Source of the DNA: Tamarix chinensis
Taxonomy: Eukaryota > Streptophyta > Magnoliopsida > Caryophyllales > Tamaricaceae
Direction of reading: 5' to 3'
Length of the DNA: 64,000 nucleotides
Assembly: GCA_030549775.1 (NCBI GenBank)
Contig: CM060173.1
Span: 64,670,367 to 64,734,366 of the forward strand
Shown: positions 1 through 12,906 of the stretch, one piece after another
How the letters are laid out: each line of letters starts with the position of its first letter
Position numbering within the stretch: position 1 is the first letter of the stretch
Translations under genes and position numbers: made by a program
The notes under the pieces: model-generated
Seen by the model: the letters and a program-made list of their open reading frames with translations, nothing else
What the model was told of the DNA's origin: nothing
The model's database searches: none

Positions 1-139
1 ACAGAGAAACATGGTCGATTTTAATTAACATAAGACCCTCATGTTTCTAATATACTTCACATTCTATCCATAAAATTCTTCAACACCTACATAAACCAAC
101 ACACTATTATGTAGTGCTCAAATACCAAGTCAAAATTCA
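1..139 (-). repeat. 3' LTR of the copia element (partial)
   Basis: Positions 1-139 match 5888-6026 with scattered differences. The match stops at 139, where the minus strand reads TG. The adjoining minus-strand bases, about 140-155, are a weak purine tract that could be a decayed polypurine tract. The rest of this LTR lies left of the window. Confidence 0.8.
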
Positions 140-240
140 TAATTGTCTACCTTGATGCAGTATTTGTGTTGGACCTCTACAAAAAAACCCTAGCCCAACA
201 AAGAACCTCATGGCCTATGAACACTAATCAAGTCTAAGAA

Positions 241-3200
241 ACACTCAAACTTACTCACGGTTAGTGGCTTCGTTAACATATAAGCAGGATTATTTAAAGT
301 ACCCACTTTCTCCAACATAACTTTACCTATAGTAATAGTATCCCAGATAAATTCATACCTAATGTCAATGTGCTTCTTTTGACGATGAAAAGAATTATGA
401 TTCTTTGCTAAATAGATAGCACTCTAGCCATCACCACGAACAATTAGAGCATTATGACCAAACCCCAACTCTCGTACTAAATTGCCAAGCCACAAAGATT
501 CTTGAAAAGCCTCTATCATAGCCATATATTCTACCTCAATAGTAAAAGGCAGTCACCTCCAACAAGGAAGACCTCTATCTAACAGTTAAACCACCAAGAT
601 AGAAAACATATTCACTGATGGATCTCCTTTTATCAATGTTTCCACCATAATTAGAGTACACAAACCCAACCATCGAATTGGTTGATATCCCATAAGTAAT
701 AAAAGATAATGTCATTCCCTTCAAGCACCTAAGGATCCATGTCACTACTTGCTAGTGAGAATTTTCTAGATATGCCATAAATTGACTCACAACACTAACA
801 TCTTGAGCAATATTAAGATGGGTACACACCATTACATACATGAGACAACCAATAGCATTCAAATATTGAATAGTCACCATGAACTCATCTTACTATTTAG
901 ATTTAGGACAATTGAAAGCAAACAATCTAAAGTGAGTAGATAATGGATTGCTCACCATCTTAGCATCCATCTTATGAAATCCCTCTATCACATTGTTCAC
1001 ATAGGACTCTTGAGACAAGTACAAAAGCTTCTACTCATGGTTTCTAATGATTTCCATGACAAGGATCCTCTTCGCAACTCCAATATCCTTCATCTCAAAC
1101 TCACTATTGATAAGTGTGACTTTTACAAGTTGATAAGTGTGACTTTTACACCTTATTCCTAAGGTTTATAAGAGTTTTTACCTTTAATTTCAGTCCGAAT
1201 TCTCCCTTTTTGTTCTTGTTACTGCCTTTGTGTTGTGAAAATTTGCAGGGTCTCAAGCAACAAAAAAATCATGAAGGATGAAAAAAAGAATAAGCTTAAA
1301 GGGAGAAGAAAGGAGAAAAAATGAGCAAAGAGGAGCAAAAGTTAAAGTGGAAAGAGATTTAGAGCTAAAATGTAAATTATGGAATAAAATGAAAGCAAGA
1401 ATGCATATTTAAAGTATATGGGCCTGAAAGAAGTGAAATTTAGACCAGTAAACGGTCTGAATTTGGAGAAGATTTCAACATCAAAGTTGTATATCTTTTT
1501 AATAGCTTTCCAACACATCCAAAATCAGCTTAATCGGAGTTATGATAAAAAAAAGTTATAGGCAAAATACGCATCATTGTCAAAGCTGACACGAGAAGCC
1601 CATCTTTACCAATACCCTAGTGATCCACGAGGCGGTAATATAAAAACTCTCATTCTAATATCTCAAGGCAGCCTCCACTCCCTCTCTTTTCTCTCTTCTC
1701 TATCCTCTTCCCCAATTCATCAAGATCTCTCTTGTAAATTAGAGACGGAGGTTCAAGAAGTTAAATTTTTTGCAAGAATTTGTGAACATCAAAGGTATTA
1801 TCTAATGATCTTTTCTCTATCTATGGAATCTATTGTTATTTTTAATATTCTTGCTATGAATTTGATGGGCTAGATCTTGTGCTAAGGTGAAGGGGAATTT
1901 TCCCCAATCCTAATGTGTTGAATTATTGCATCCTTTTTTATTCAATTCATAATGTATGTGTTGTGTTATTGATTGATTGACGGATTTTTGAACCACGGCC
2001 GGGTTCTGATTTTCAGTGTGGGAAATACCAGTGAGATCGAGAGATAATCCAGTATTAGACCCAATAGCACAACGACATATTAAATTATAGGTTGAGAGAC
2101 GATCGATTTGACCTCTATAACAAAAAAGGAGGGAACTTTATAGACTTTAATGCATTACATTCTATTAGACTCTAAGCTAGAGATAGTTAGGGCCATAGAT
2201 ATGTAATAGGGTGGTTGTGGCTTGAGAAAGCACAACACTTTCTATCCTTGTTGGCATGATTGATTATGATTGTTGAATTATTTTTTGATGTGATATTCGA
2301 TTACATGTGAGGATCAGGGGCAATGAACCGGAACCTTAGCTCTTCTATTTATTTGAGTCACTTGAGTGCTATTTTCCTTTTTTTTTTAGCTTATTTAGTT
2401 ATTTTAGCTTACAATTTATTATTTCATATCATCTCATAGTATAGACATAGTTAATTTCTATCATTGTCCTAGTGGTCATTCACCAATCCTTATGGGATTG
2501 ACCTTGACTATTACTCTGACCCCGTGCACTTGCCGGTAGGAACGTGTCAACTATTCATTATTACCTTTACCTTATCAACATTAAAGATATAATTTTCTAC
2601 CACAAGCATGGCATCGACAAATAGCAAAAGATATACAAAGGAGTCATCCTCTATTACCTTCAAGTACACACATCCATCATACTCACTCTTAGAGAAACCA
2701 TGCTCAAATATAAAATAATCAAATTTTACAGTGACCTCTTCAAGAGGAAACATGGTCACGTATCCCCTTAACCACAAACCTATCAAGCTATTGCATGTAA
2801 ATCTACTCCTTGGGCTCACCATGCAAAAATGTAGCTTTAAAATCTAATTAATACAACTCAAAATCATGCATAACCACAAGTGAATGCAAATTAAGAATAT
2901 AATTATGTCTAAATATAGGAGAAAATACCTTATTATAGCCTATACTTGGAATTTGACTTAATCCACATGCAACTAGATGAGCCTTGTACCTTGGTCTCTC
3001 AACCCGTAGAGATCCCTATGTAAACATGTATACCCACTTACAATCAACAATCTTTTCCTTCCTGGGTGCCTTTACAAATTTTTATGTATAATTATTCAAT
3101 AAGGACTCCATCTCCTCGTCTATAGCAGCATGCCACTTAGCATAATTAGTACTCTTAATAACCTCTGATAATGATGTTGGCACATGCACATCAATAATAG

Positions 3201-4340
3201 TCTCTACATTAAATAAAGCATAACCGGCTAATTCTTCATAACTGTACCTAACTAGAGGCTTGACAATCCTCCGTGCTCTACCTAGATCAATGCTCCTTTG
3301 CTCCACCTGCCACCTGGATCCACCTACTTTAGGAATAGTGGGTCTGTTAGAAGGCTATTTGCTATCTAACTCAACCTCAACCTCCGCCTAACTTGAAGCA
3401 TTATCTTGCTCTACCTTCTTAGTGACACCATCACAAGAATCAATCTTTTGGATGAACATATACTCATTAAAGGTAACATCCTGCTAGATAAGAACTTGGA
3501 TATAATTGGATCCCATAACCTATACCTCTTCACTCTGAATGTATAGCTAAGAAAGATACACTTGGCTTTAGGATTAAGCTAACCATAATTAACATAAGCA
3601 TAAGTAGGGAAACAAGAGACATGGAGATAAAAGTAATCAGCTAGCTTACCAAACCACATAGCTTCAGGTGTTTTCAAATCAATGGACCAATTTGGTGATA
3701 AGTTCACCAGGTATGCTACCATGTGAACAGCCTTAACCTTAAACTCTCTACCTAGTCCTCCCTACGATAAAATACATTGAGCCTTTTCCAATAGGGTTCT
3801 ATTCATCTTCTTAACAACCTCATTTTGTTGTGATCTTCCAACATTGGTGCGGTGTCTAGCTATCCCATGGTCTTGGAAGAAATCAATGAAACTCTGTTCA
3901 ACAAACTAAATAACATTATCTATCCTAAGACAGTTAACTTATTTCTCAGTATACTTCTCTAGCAAGGAATTCTAGATTTTAAAAATATCAAACACATCAT
4001 TCTTATGCTTTAAGAAATAAACTCGTGACTCTTCAGAGAAGTCATCAATAAATATGAGCGAGTACAATGAACCACCTTTAAAAAAAACTCTAATTGGACC
4101 CCATAAATCTAAATGGATATACTCAAGAGGCTTTATCATACTTTGCTTAGATGTTGAAAAGTTAACCCTCTTCTACTTGCCAAAAACATAGTGCTCACAA
4201 AAGTCCATAGTACATATACTCTGTCCATCCAATATTTCCTTCTTAGAGAGCTCAGTCAAATCCCTTGACACTCATGTGCCTAATCTAATGTGCAAAAGTC
4301 TAGTTACATCCGAATTTGACAACCTTGGAGATGTCATAGT
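241..4340 (-). pseudogene. copia pol: integrase, reverse transcriptase and RNase H, split by a solo LTR
   Basis: Reading 4340 to 241 on the minus strand: a GAG-pre-integrase segment (LTELSKKEILDGQ, about 4260-4225), then integrase core pieces including HLDLWGP near 4120 and TLLEKAQ near 3790. A linker leads into RT (EVIKSTNYAKWHAAIDEEME near 3165-3110) and the RT segment SEYDGCVYLK..YLLLFVDAMLV (2690-2600). The usual YVDDML is FVDAML here, so one catalytic Asp is lost. The solo LTR 1108-2549 follows. The frame then resumes at 1102 with SEFEMKDIG, and RNase H ends with EVEYMAMIEAFQESLWL (about 540-480) and KKHIDIRYEF (near 375-345). Several stops confirm a pseudogene. Confidence 0.85.
1108..2549 (+). 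mobile_element. Solo LTR (1442 bp) inserted in copia pol
   Basis: It starts TG at 1108, ends CA at 2549, and is flanked by the perfect 5-bp duplication ACTAT (1103-1107 and 2550-2554). Removing it plus one ACTAT joins the copia RT reading frame exactly. No protein domain is visible inside. A TATAAAA-like box at 1639-1646 followed by a CT-rich stretch suggests plus orientation. The first 23 bp are repeated in tandem (1108-1130 and 1131-1153). I cannot name the family; the end sequence is not that of the long TGTAACACC LTRs elsewhere in this window. Confidence 0.9.
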
Positions 4341-5560
4341 AGTTATCCCCAAAAAAATAGAACCTTTCAGCTCATACAGTGTCCTGACCTACTTTCACTT
4401 CATTGCCATGTGAGCCCCATTTATAACTCTTAGGTTACCATCCTCAATAACACACTAGCACCCATTACAATCCAAGGAACTTAAAGAGATGAGGTTATTG
4501 CTCATATTTGGGACATGTCTCACATTATACAGCTTCCTAACCACACTGTCATGCATCATTGCCTTCACTATCCCAATCCTAGCAAATTTACAAATAAAAT
4601 CATTTTCAATCAAGACAACACCACCCTGAGTCACCTCAAATGTATGAAACCAACTCTAGTTAGGATATATATTGTAAGAGCACCCAGAATCTAAGATCCA
4701 TCTATCACTAATCTTGTTATATCTATTAGTGGCTGGCGACACAACTCCATCAATATTATCATGGGCAACTACAACATCATCCTTTGTACTAGATAACTCA
4801 CTAGGTGTAGCACAAGGCTCCCTATTAGAACAAAAAAAATCCTAACATACCCCTTCTTATGACACCCATAGCATGTCACATTATTCTCTCAACTCTCTGA
4901 CTTAGATCTAGACTTCTTACAATCACCAAACCCTCACTTCTATGTCCTCCCATGGTTGACAATCCCTCACTATGTGAGTTCTAAAAGTACCCTTGCCATT
5001 CAACTAACTATCAATCAACTCCTATTTTAGTAGAGTGGATTCCACATCCTTAAAGACTAACTCATCCTTCCTACACAAAATAGTCTAAAAAAAAATCTTA
5101 AAGCTTGCAACATAATAGATAAGTCTTCATCATCTAATTTAACATCTATATTATGTAAATCCATAACTATAGATTCAAATTCATCCAAGTAACTTTTTAA
5201 AGATTGACCATCACCTAATTTCAGGTCATAAAGCTAACTCTTCAATAGTAGTCGATTTGCTGCTGATTTTTTCTATACATTAACTCAAGCTTCAACTACA
5301 AGGAAGCCATTGTTGATTCTTTTTTCACTTCCCATAATACCTTGTTAGATATGCACAATTGTATAATATAGAGGGTCTTCATATCTAATTATTCAAATTT
5401 CTCATCCATCATCAATTCTTTCTTCTTTTAATCATCGAATAAAGAGTTTTCAAAACCATTCTGAATTAGAATCACCCACATCTTCAATTTCCATAATCTA
5501 AAATTAATGAACTGATTAAACTTCTCAATATCAAATCTTGTGCCCATCCTAATTTCTATA
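4340..5560 (-). pseudogene. copia gag and protease region, decayed
   Basis: The minus strand encodes a degraded zinc knuckle CYGCHKKG near 4873-4850; the His and last Cys of the CCHC pattern are not recognisable. Downstream near 4710-4660 is the aspartic protease core WILDSGCSYN. Stops interrupt every frame. The first half, from the primer-binding site to about 4900, fits the copia UBN2-type gag only by position and weak residue similarity. Confidence 0.7.
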
Positions 5561-5576
5561 ACTCTTCAAAAACATA

Positions 5577-5588
5577 GCTCTAATACCA
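5577..5588 (-). other. Primer-binding site, initiator tRNA-Met type (copia)
   Basis: The minus strand reads TGGTATTAGAGC, 11 of 12 identical to the plant consensus TGGTATCAGAGC complementary to initiator tRNA-Met. It lies 3 bases inside the 5' LTR end. Confidence 0.85.
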
Positions 5589-5591
5589 AAT

Positions 5592-6026
5592 TGTTGTGGA
5601 ATAGCGTTGATTGAAAAGGATCCAAACCAAATCAAAATTAACAAGCTTATAAACAATTGAGGATTTAATCACAAAATAAAGTAATTGAGGAAAAAGTAAA
5701 GATCTTAATTCATGCTCTCTTGTAAACTAATCAATCAATTAATTAAACAAATGTACAATTTTCTTTTAATGGAGAATTCTATGGAGATGAAGAAAAAACC
5801 ACATGTTTTGGAAATAAAGAAAAAAAATAGGACCCTCGTGTTTATTTTCTTACTCTTAACTTTTGCCCAAAACACATCAATGATATCATAGAGAAACACA
5901 ATCCATTTAAATTAACACATGACCCTTATGTATCACATATACTTCACATTCTGCACTTAAACTTGTCCAACACCTGTACGAACATACACAATGTTATGTT
6001 GTGATCAAATACTTAGTCAAAACACA
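5592..6026 (-). repeat. 5' LTR of the copia element
   Basis: About 435 bp. It begins on the minus strand at 6026 with TGTGTTTTGACT and ends CA at 5592, three bases before the primer-binding site. Its outer part matches 1-139. The sequence to the right (6027 on) is gypsy RT coding sequence, so 6026/6027 is an insertion junction. Confidence 0.8.
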
Positions 6027-7430
6027 TGGTATCCTATATCTAAGCTTGATAACACATTATATTACGTACATGGGGCCTATGTACTTTCAAAGATTGATTT
6101 GAAGAGTGGATATGACCAAATTGGAGTGAATGAGGGAGATGAATGGAAGACGACCTCAAGACCAAGGGAGAACTATACAAGTGGATGTTAATGCCTTTCG
6201 GTCTCTACAACACACCCAACATCTTCATGAGACTTATGGTTGAGGTCCTTAGGCTCTTTATCTCTAATGTTATTGTAGTGTACTTTGATTATATACTCAT
6301 ATACTCCTCTAGTAGTGGATCATGTAAAGCATTTAGGGCTTGTATTTTTAGCCTTTAAGAATAACAAGTTGTATGAAGAGTTAGAGAAGTGTGACTTTTT
6401 TGTGCCAAATATAACCTTCCTAGAGTTTTTTGTATCTAAATATGGTATTTTGATAGATAAGTCAAGTTGGAGGTAATAAGGTTGTGACCTACATCCACAT
6501 TTGATCCCTTCACGAACTTGCCTCATTTTATAGAAGGTTCAAAAAGGGAGAATTAAATTAGACACCCGCAACCCAAGAATCATTTGAATTAATTAAGGGT
6601 AAGCTAAGTGAGAACCCCATCATGAGGCTACTAATTTTTTCTAAAATTTTTTAAGTCAAATATGATACCAATAGAGGTTGGATTGGAGTAGTCCTATTAC
6701 AAGAAGGTAAAGCAATAACTTATTTTAGTGAGAAGCTTAATGGATCAAGATCCAACTATAGTACGTATGATAAGGAGTTTTATGTCATTATTAGGGCTCT
6801 AGATCATTGGTCTCATTATCTTATTCCCACACAATTTGTATTACATACTGATCATGAGTCCCTAAAGTATGTAAATGGGAAATATAAGCTCAATCCCAAG
6901 CATACTAGATAGATAGAGTTTTTACAATGCTTCTTTCTTTTAGAAAAACATAAGGGTGGAAAAACTAATGTAGTAGGTGATTCCCTCTCTATAAGGTATT
7001 ATATGTTGTCCCTACTAGAAGCTCGAGTCTTAGGGTTTGGATGTTAGAAAAAGCTATACAAGGAATATGAAGACTCTGTAAACTACTTTAAAAACCGAGA
7101 CAAGGTTCAAGGATCCTATGTCATAGAATATGGCTTCATTTTCAAGAACACTAAGATTTAAATCCTAAATTATACCATTTAAGAGTTATTGGTATGAAAA
7201 GCACATAGAGGTAGGATAGACACACACTTCAGGATAAACAAGGCCTACGTCATGCTCTCAAAGCACTTCTATTGGCCAAAGATGATATGCAATATACATG
7301 GATTCATAACAAGATTTGTTACTTGTCAAAAGTCTAAGAATTACTTCTATTAAGGACTCTACACCCGCTTACCCATCCCTCATCAACATTGGAACCATGT
7401 GAGTATGGACTTCATAGTGGCGTCAACATT
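6027..7430 (+). pseudogene. Ty3/gypsy pol remnant: RT, RNase H, start of integrase
   Basis: The plus strand reads RT blocks YPISKLDN, SKIDLKSGYDQI, LMPFGLYNTPNIFMRLM and VVYFDYILIYS (6030-6310). The YFDD catalytic motif is YFDY. RT thumb sequence continues to about 6480. RNase H follows ([29 protein letters not shown], 6710-6870), then the integrase zinc-finger region (TCQKSKN near 7320) and SMDFIV near 7405. Frameshifts and stops abound. Residues match the gypsy elements at 14560 and 55538 closely, so it is the same family. The left part lies beyond the copia insertion and the window. It ends abruptly at about 7430 against LTR sequence. Confidence 0.85.
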
Positions 7431-10071
7431 ATTATTCATACTAGTAGATCAGTAATCAAAGTACGATTGGTCCTAAACCACATGATGTTCCATTATAAGC
7501 AATTAGTGCCGTATCAAAAGTTATGATCATTTAATGGTTTAACTAACTTGATTTTGGGACCCTATTATTCTCAACAAGCAGAATAATAATCAAGTACAAC
7601 TACAGGGTAGGATGCTCCTTACCACTATTCTCACTAGTGAATTAGTAATAAAAGTATAACTCCATAGTAAGACACTCCTGGCCACTATTCTCATTAGTTG
7701 ATCAGCATAGGTACAATTGACCCCATCTAAAGTGATCTTCCACTTTAATTAATTAGTGTATTATTATTTCTTTATTTACTTCTAGGTCATCACACAATCA
7801 TGTACACATACTCATGCAAGGTACTATCCCAACACATACCTCAAAATAAACCTATTTTTCCTTAGAAACCCTAATCTTACAACCCTAGCATATTGTCTCC
7901 TGTAGTTCCCTTTTAGTCCCCAATTTTTCTAAAAATTCTTATAATTTTATTATGAACCACCTATTCAAGATTCATTATTTATTACCCACTTGTTATACAT
8001 GTGATAACAACCTACCCATAGGGTTACCACTCATGCCTCCCAAAACCCTAATATCACATTTTGGTCACAATTCTTTCCTCCAAGCTCAAATGACTCCCCA
8101 AATTCATATTCCTACCCAAAATGTTATAATTAACCTTGTATTAGATTGCTAGTATCAATATACCATTTTTCATACATTACTTCCCCCTTAGTTTTACTAA
8201 TCACACTTAAATTGTTTACCATAAACCCTTTATTTTTGCTCCAATTATCTCATGTAGTACCCCTAACCTATTTTGAATTAGCTAACACCCTAAACTACTC
8301 AATATGCCACTTTTGAATCATATTGACCAAAATTCCCCTAGGTCACTAGAAATCCGATTTATACCTTCCTTAAATCACTAGACTCCCAACATAAAGGACT
8401 CTTTAACTTTCCACACATACAATATCATAAAACTCATGGACATGATTATATATAAATACTTCATATTCAACACAGTCGTATCTATATAGCTTTGTTACCT
8501 TCTTTTACAGTTAATAAAACTGCATATACAGCACCAGAGTCATGTAATATTTTATACCATGCCATAACACATCAACACATCAAGGACATATATTATAATA
8601 CAACAAAAGCCTATCTATAATAGTATCCTTACTGAATCATATCTAATCTCTAAGCATTAAAGATCTATGATTCATCTTTTGCTAGCACTAGAATATCACC
8701 TAGAAATAAGGAAATATAAAGTTAATACTTTTTCCTTTTTTAAAGACTTTGACCTAAATGAATACTGATAAAAGGGAAAAGAAATGGAGGTAACTGAAGT
8801 GGAAAAGATTGTGTAGGGTAACATATGGTGGCGGCGACAATGATTGTGTTTAGAGAGTGGGAGAGGGTTGGTAACTAGGGTTGAGGTGGTGGTGGTATTG
8901 AGGCTTACTAGAGTTGGTGGCAGTTATTGGTGGCGAAGCTAGTAGTCAGTGTTGATGTGGGGAGGAGAATGGCTGAGAGGGAGAAAGAATGAGGGGGAAA
9001 AGGGAGGGATTAGTGTGGTGGCTACCCTAATTGGGGTGCCTGCATAGGGTGGTTCTAGTATAGTTGTGGAAAGGAGGGAGAGAATGGGGTTGGCGGTGGT
9101 GGTGGTGGTGCAGCCAGTCAAGGTTGCAGGTGCAGGAGAATAAAATAGGATAAGGGCGGCACGATAAGGATGCTAGTGTGGTATATGCAAGGAGGGGAGG
9201 TGTTAGGGAGGTTGGATAGGGAACGATGGTGGTAGTGTGGGAGGATTGGCAGGGAAGGAGGAGGGAGGGAAAATAGGGGAGGCTCGGCACTGGCTCATTG
9301 GTGGGAGAAAGGAAGAGAGGAGTGATCATGAGACATTTATAGGCAGGGAAGGGTAGAGGGAGAAGGGGAAGACGACAAGGGGGAAGGGTGTAGGCTCAGC
9401 ATACATGGCTATAGGGGACGAACGACAGAGAGTGTAAGGCATAGGGAGCAAGTGTAGGGTATAGGGATAGGTGCAAGTGTAGGAGCAAAGGCAAGGTGAC
9501 ACGATAGGTGTAGATGCATAGTGGTATATGGCTGAGAGAGGGAAGGAGATAGACATGTGGATGGTTGGGGAAAGAGTCTATTTGGTGCACAAAATGAAAG
9601 GGAAGGGCGTGAGGAAGAAGAAGGGAGGGGAAGGAAGAAAAAAGAAAAGAAAAGAAGAGAAAAGAAAAGGAAGATATAAAAGAACAAAAGGGGGAATGGG
9701 CTTGGGCTTACCTAGGGAGAAGTGAAAGAAGAAAAAAAAGAAGAGAGTAAAGCCGAGAGTGGCATAGCCTGACAAGAAAAGGGAGAAGAAGAAAGAAGAA
9801 AAATGAAAATAAAAAGAAAGAGAAAGAAGGAAGAAGGAACAAGGAAAAAGGAAGTAAAAGAGAAAAAGGAAAATTTTGGTTGTGGGATTAGGGTTTAGGT
9901 TTTTAGGGTTAAATTTTTGGATTAGTAATTATAAAAAAAAATTTATAAAACTTTTTATATTTAGGGTTAATTTAAAATATGATACTGAAAAATATAAATA
10001 TTAGCAATTAGGTTAGATTAAAATATGGATGAATTAAAATTAAAAATTTTATAGGATTTTGGGGTATTACA
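7431..10071 (-). repeat. Long gypsy LTR fragment A (minus orientation, 3' part missing)
   Basis: The minus strand begins TGTAATACCCC at 10071, like the solo LTR at 24565. It then has an AT-rich stretch, a strongly CT-rich tract (minus strand of about 9850-8980), and internal short repeats around 7430-7750. Those contain the motif GTTCCATTATAAGCAATTAG, also seen at about 28196 and 55499. The terminal hairpin-like end of the family is absent, so the piece is truncated at about 7430. Open frames on either strand between 8900 and 9780 are products of the CT/GA tract and not genes. Confidence 0.65.
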
Positions 10072-10255
10072 CTTACATGATGAGCCCTATGTAGAAGAGG
10101 AGCATCCTTTCGAAGACATAGATGAGGTTGCAAGAGCATCATCTAATAACATCAATCTAATTTATTATCCTATTTTAGGAGACCACAAGACACTCTTAAC
10201 ATGGAGAAAATTAATTAGTGAAAATTAGGGGGAAATGGATGTAAATCTTCCCCCA
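10072..10255 (+). other. Orphan coding-like stretch between two LTR fragments
   Basis: The plus-strand frame from 10073 stays open for about 50 codons and includes the acidic run DEPYVEEEHPFEDIDEVARA, then INLIYYPILGDHKTLLTWRK, ending at a stop near 10229. I do not recognise a domain. Composition looks protein-coding rather than LTR-like. It may be a scrap of a retrotransposon polyprotein or of a captured gene. Confidence 0.3.
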
Positions 10256-12906
10256 TGTAAATATCCACCATCTATCCCACTTTTATTACACAAGAGTAAT
10301 AAACTTTGTGCCATTTTGTAGAAGCACTAATTACCAAATTACTAGGTGTTACGGCCACACTCAACATAAATCTGGCTCCCTTGATTTTCATATGCTAAGT
10401 GATAAGATTAAAACAAACCATAACCAAAGTAAATTGGTAGAAATAGAATACCTTAAATAGATAAAATTTATGGATAAATATTATTAGCACAATAAGATGA
10501 TCAAAATACAACTATGAACAAAAGAGTCCAAATGAAAACTGATTACAACAAAAAAAAATTAGCACCCGAAGGTACGACAACAATTTAACATAACTCTTAA
10601 ACACAAAGGCCCACTCTAAAAATAAGGCTTCTTCCCAAGGACTCCACCTCTCTTTCTTGTTATTATATGCTTCATGCCACTCCATGGCCCTCACATATTC
10701 ATTTACAAAAGTAGTATTAATACAACTTCCTCGTACTAAGTAAATCAATACCTCACAAGAGGCAATATACCCATATTTCACATAGTCATATAGAATTGGA
10801 AAAGCATATTTTAGCATAAATCATGTACCATAAACACAAGCATTATTCATGGATCAATAAATATAAACATCCAATATCAAGCTCAATAGTAAAAAATGCT
10901 AGTTAAACACCATTTTAAGGAATAAAGACATATTTGATTAGTTAAATACATTTCAAATATAGTGGTAAGGAATTAAGGAAACTACAAAGCTAGCAAATCT
11001 AAAACAAACCAAGGTAAGGCACTAAGGTGTCGCCGATCAAACAATCATTACTTTTAATTTTCTTACACAATAGATATTTTCATTTTTACTCACTTACTCG
11101 AGGGAGATATAATCAACCCAGGGATGCAGAGGTACATCTAGTCATATTGGTACCCAAAGGTGACACAATACCTTAACCTCGAACCCAGACACACAGTGGT
11201 ACACTTGGTCATATTGACACACAAAGGCTACATAATACCATCCCAAACTCGATCACATAGTCCCTAAGTATCGATACCCCCTATAAGGCCCTTAGATCAC
11301 ATATAGAGAAGAGTAAGGCCTTTACTAAGGCACACAACACACTTGTGAACCAAAATAAACCAAGGCTAACACCGCACCACTAAGGTAGCTATTTTGAGAG
11401 AGCAAACCATTCCCAATTTAAGGTATTCAAATTTAAGTGTTAATATTTTATGAGGTAATCACATAAGTCACATACAATAAAATAATTTTTGGTTTCCATA
11501 CTTAAACTTTTTCTCTTTTATTTCCAATTATTAAGGTAGACCCTAAGTTCATAGGTCTATGAAAAGCTAAGTACAAGCTAAGGTCAGGCTATCAAAAGTC
11601 TAAGGCCATCTTAGCATCCAATTATTTGTAAAATATATATTAGATTAAAATTACTAAAATGCCCTTCAAAACCATATATTCACCATATTATTCATTTCTA
11701 TACAAAATATTATCATTATGAGAGATTTGTCATGAGCAGACAAAAAGGCAACATTCCACATTATTTTAGTACGTAGGTAATCTTTGTATTTTAGTGAATA
11801 ATTGTATTTTTCACTTTTCATGCATTTAGTTGGTTGCACTCCCACAAAACCCTAATCATGCAACTCTCATGTATCACATATTTCATGCAGCATGCACATG
11901 CACATTTAGAGCATAATGCATCATTCAAATATGAATATTATCATCACAAGACATGTAGGGGGCATCTTTCTAACCCTAGGTCATGCAAATAGAATTTATA
12001 ATAAACTAACCCTAATCATATGTGTATGCTTCCATACAAGTTATTATAACCCTAAATACCTTGAATTAGCAATCATGAGGCATTTACCATGAAATTTGAA
12101 TCATGAATTGACAAGAATAAAAATCTTAACAAAACTCTAGATATGTAAACGTAAATCATATGACATATTACCATGTGTACAACTTAAATTTCAACAATTA
12201 TACATATCATCCCCTCAATATGTTATCATTTTATCATGCATGTTATAATACTTGAAAAGCATAAAACCCTAGCATGATTGTAGGTCTAGAAACTTATAAC
12301 ATGCTCACATATAAATTCTACTATCTTATAACTTATTGTATTTACCTAATTCAAGCTCACACAAAAAGAAGTTTTCTCAAAAGTCCTCAAGAGTTACCTA
12401 AGAACTTAACATCCAAACACATATGTATTATCATTTAATATTACAAAAAAATAACCCAAAATTACTAAAACAAATTCAAGGATCATTACACTATTGAAAA
12501 AAAAGCAATAGAATTCAAAAAAAAACTCGGGAAACCAAAGGGAGAAGGATTAGTGGATTTTTGCAAGAAGGAGAGGAGGGCAACGGTGTTGTGTGCCATT
12601 ATTAGGGAGGTATCCATAGTAGAAATGGCTTTTGTAGAGAGGGGAGAAAAGGAAAGGAAATGTAGCAAAGAGTGGAGGAGAAGATGGCACAAAAGGGACC
12701 AAAGAAGGAGGGAGAGGCTTCTGTGGAAGATAGTGGAGCAAGGAGGAAAGCTTCCGCAAAGTTGGCCGAAGGTGATGGGATTGAGCTTCAGTGGGTTTGG
12801 CCGATGGGAGGAGGGGTGGAATGGTAGTTTTGGTTAAAGGAAAATAGGAGGAATGGTGTTTTGGCTGGTGGTGTGGTGGTAATATCAAGATAATTGGGTA
12901 TTATCA
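10256..12906 (-). repeat. Long gypsy LTR copy B (minus orientation)
   Basis: The low-coordinate end (TGTAAATATCCACC at 10256 up to GGTGTTACGGCCACACT at about 10346) resembles the hairpin-like LTR end with the GCCACACTTAG flank seen at 54680. The high-coordinate end reads TGATAATACCC on the minus strand at 12906, and a CT-rich tract lies just inside (minus strand of 12840-12550). No matching target duplication is visible: CCCCA on the left, CTATA on the right. The open frames at 12486-12888 are tract artefacts. Confidence 0.55.

Larger units (their letters stand above)
1..6026 (-). mobile_element. Degenerate Ty1/copia LTR retrotransposon (left end outside window)
   Basis: The element reads on the minus strand: 5' LTR at 5592-6026, primer-binding site, gag, protease, integrase, reverse transcriptase, RNase H, then part of the 3' LTR at 1-139. 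The order protease-integrase-RT-RNase H is the copia order. The two LTR pieces align along their length, and both begin (minus strand) TG..TTTTGACT. The body carries many in-frame stops, so it is dead. It is interrupted by a solo LTR at 1108-2549. It was inserted into a gypsy pol gene that resumes at 6027. A target duplication cannot be confirmed because the other end lies outside the window. Confidence 0.9.

Noticed and set aside
8939..9775. Several overlapping open frames on both strands
   Set aside because: They come from GA/CT-rich sequence of an LTR; composition is low complexity and no domain is visible.
10072..10255. Internal region of one element using fragments A and B as its LTR pair
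   Set aside because: No primer-binding site or polypurine tract at the expected edges, and the coding-like strand is opposite to the LTR orientation.
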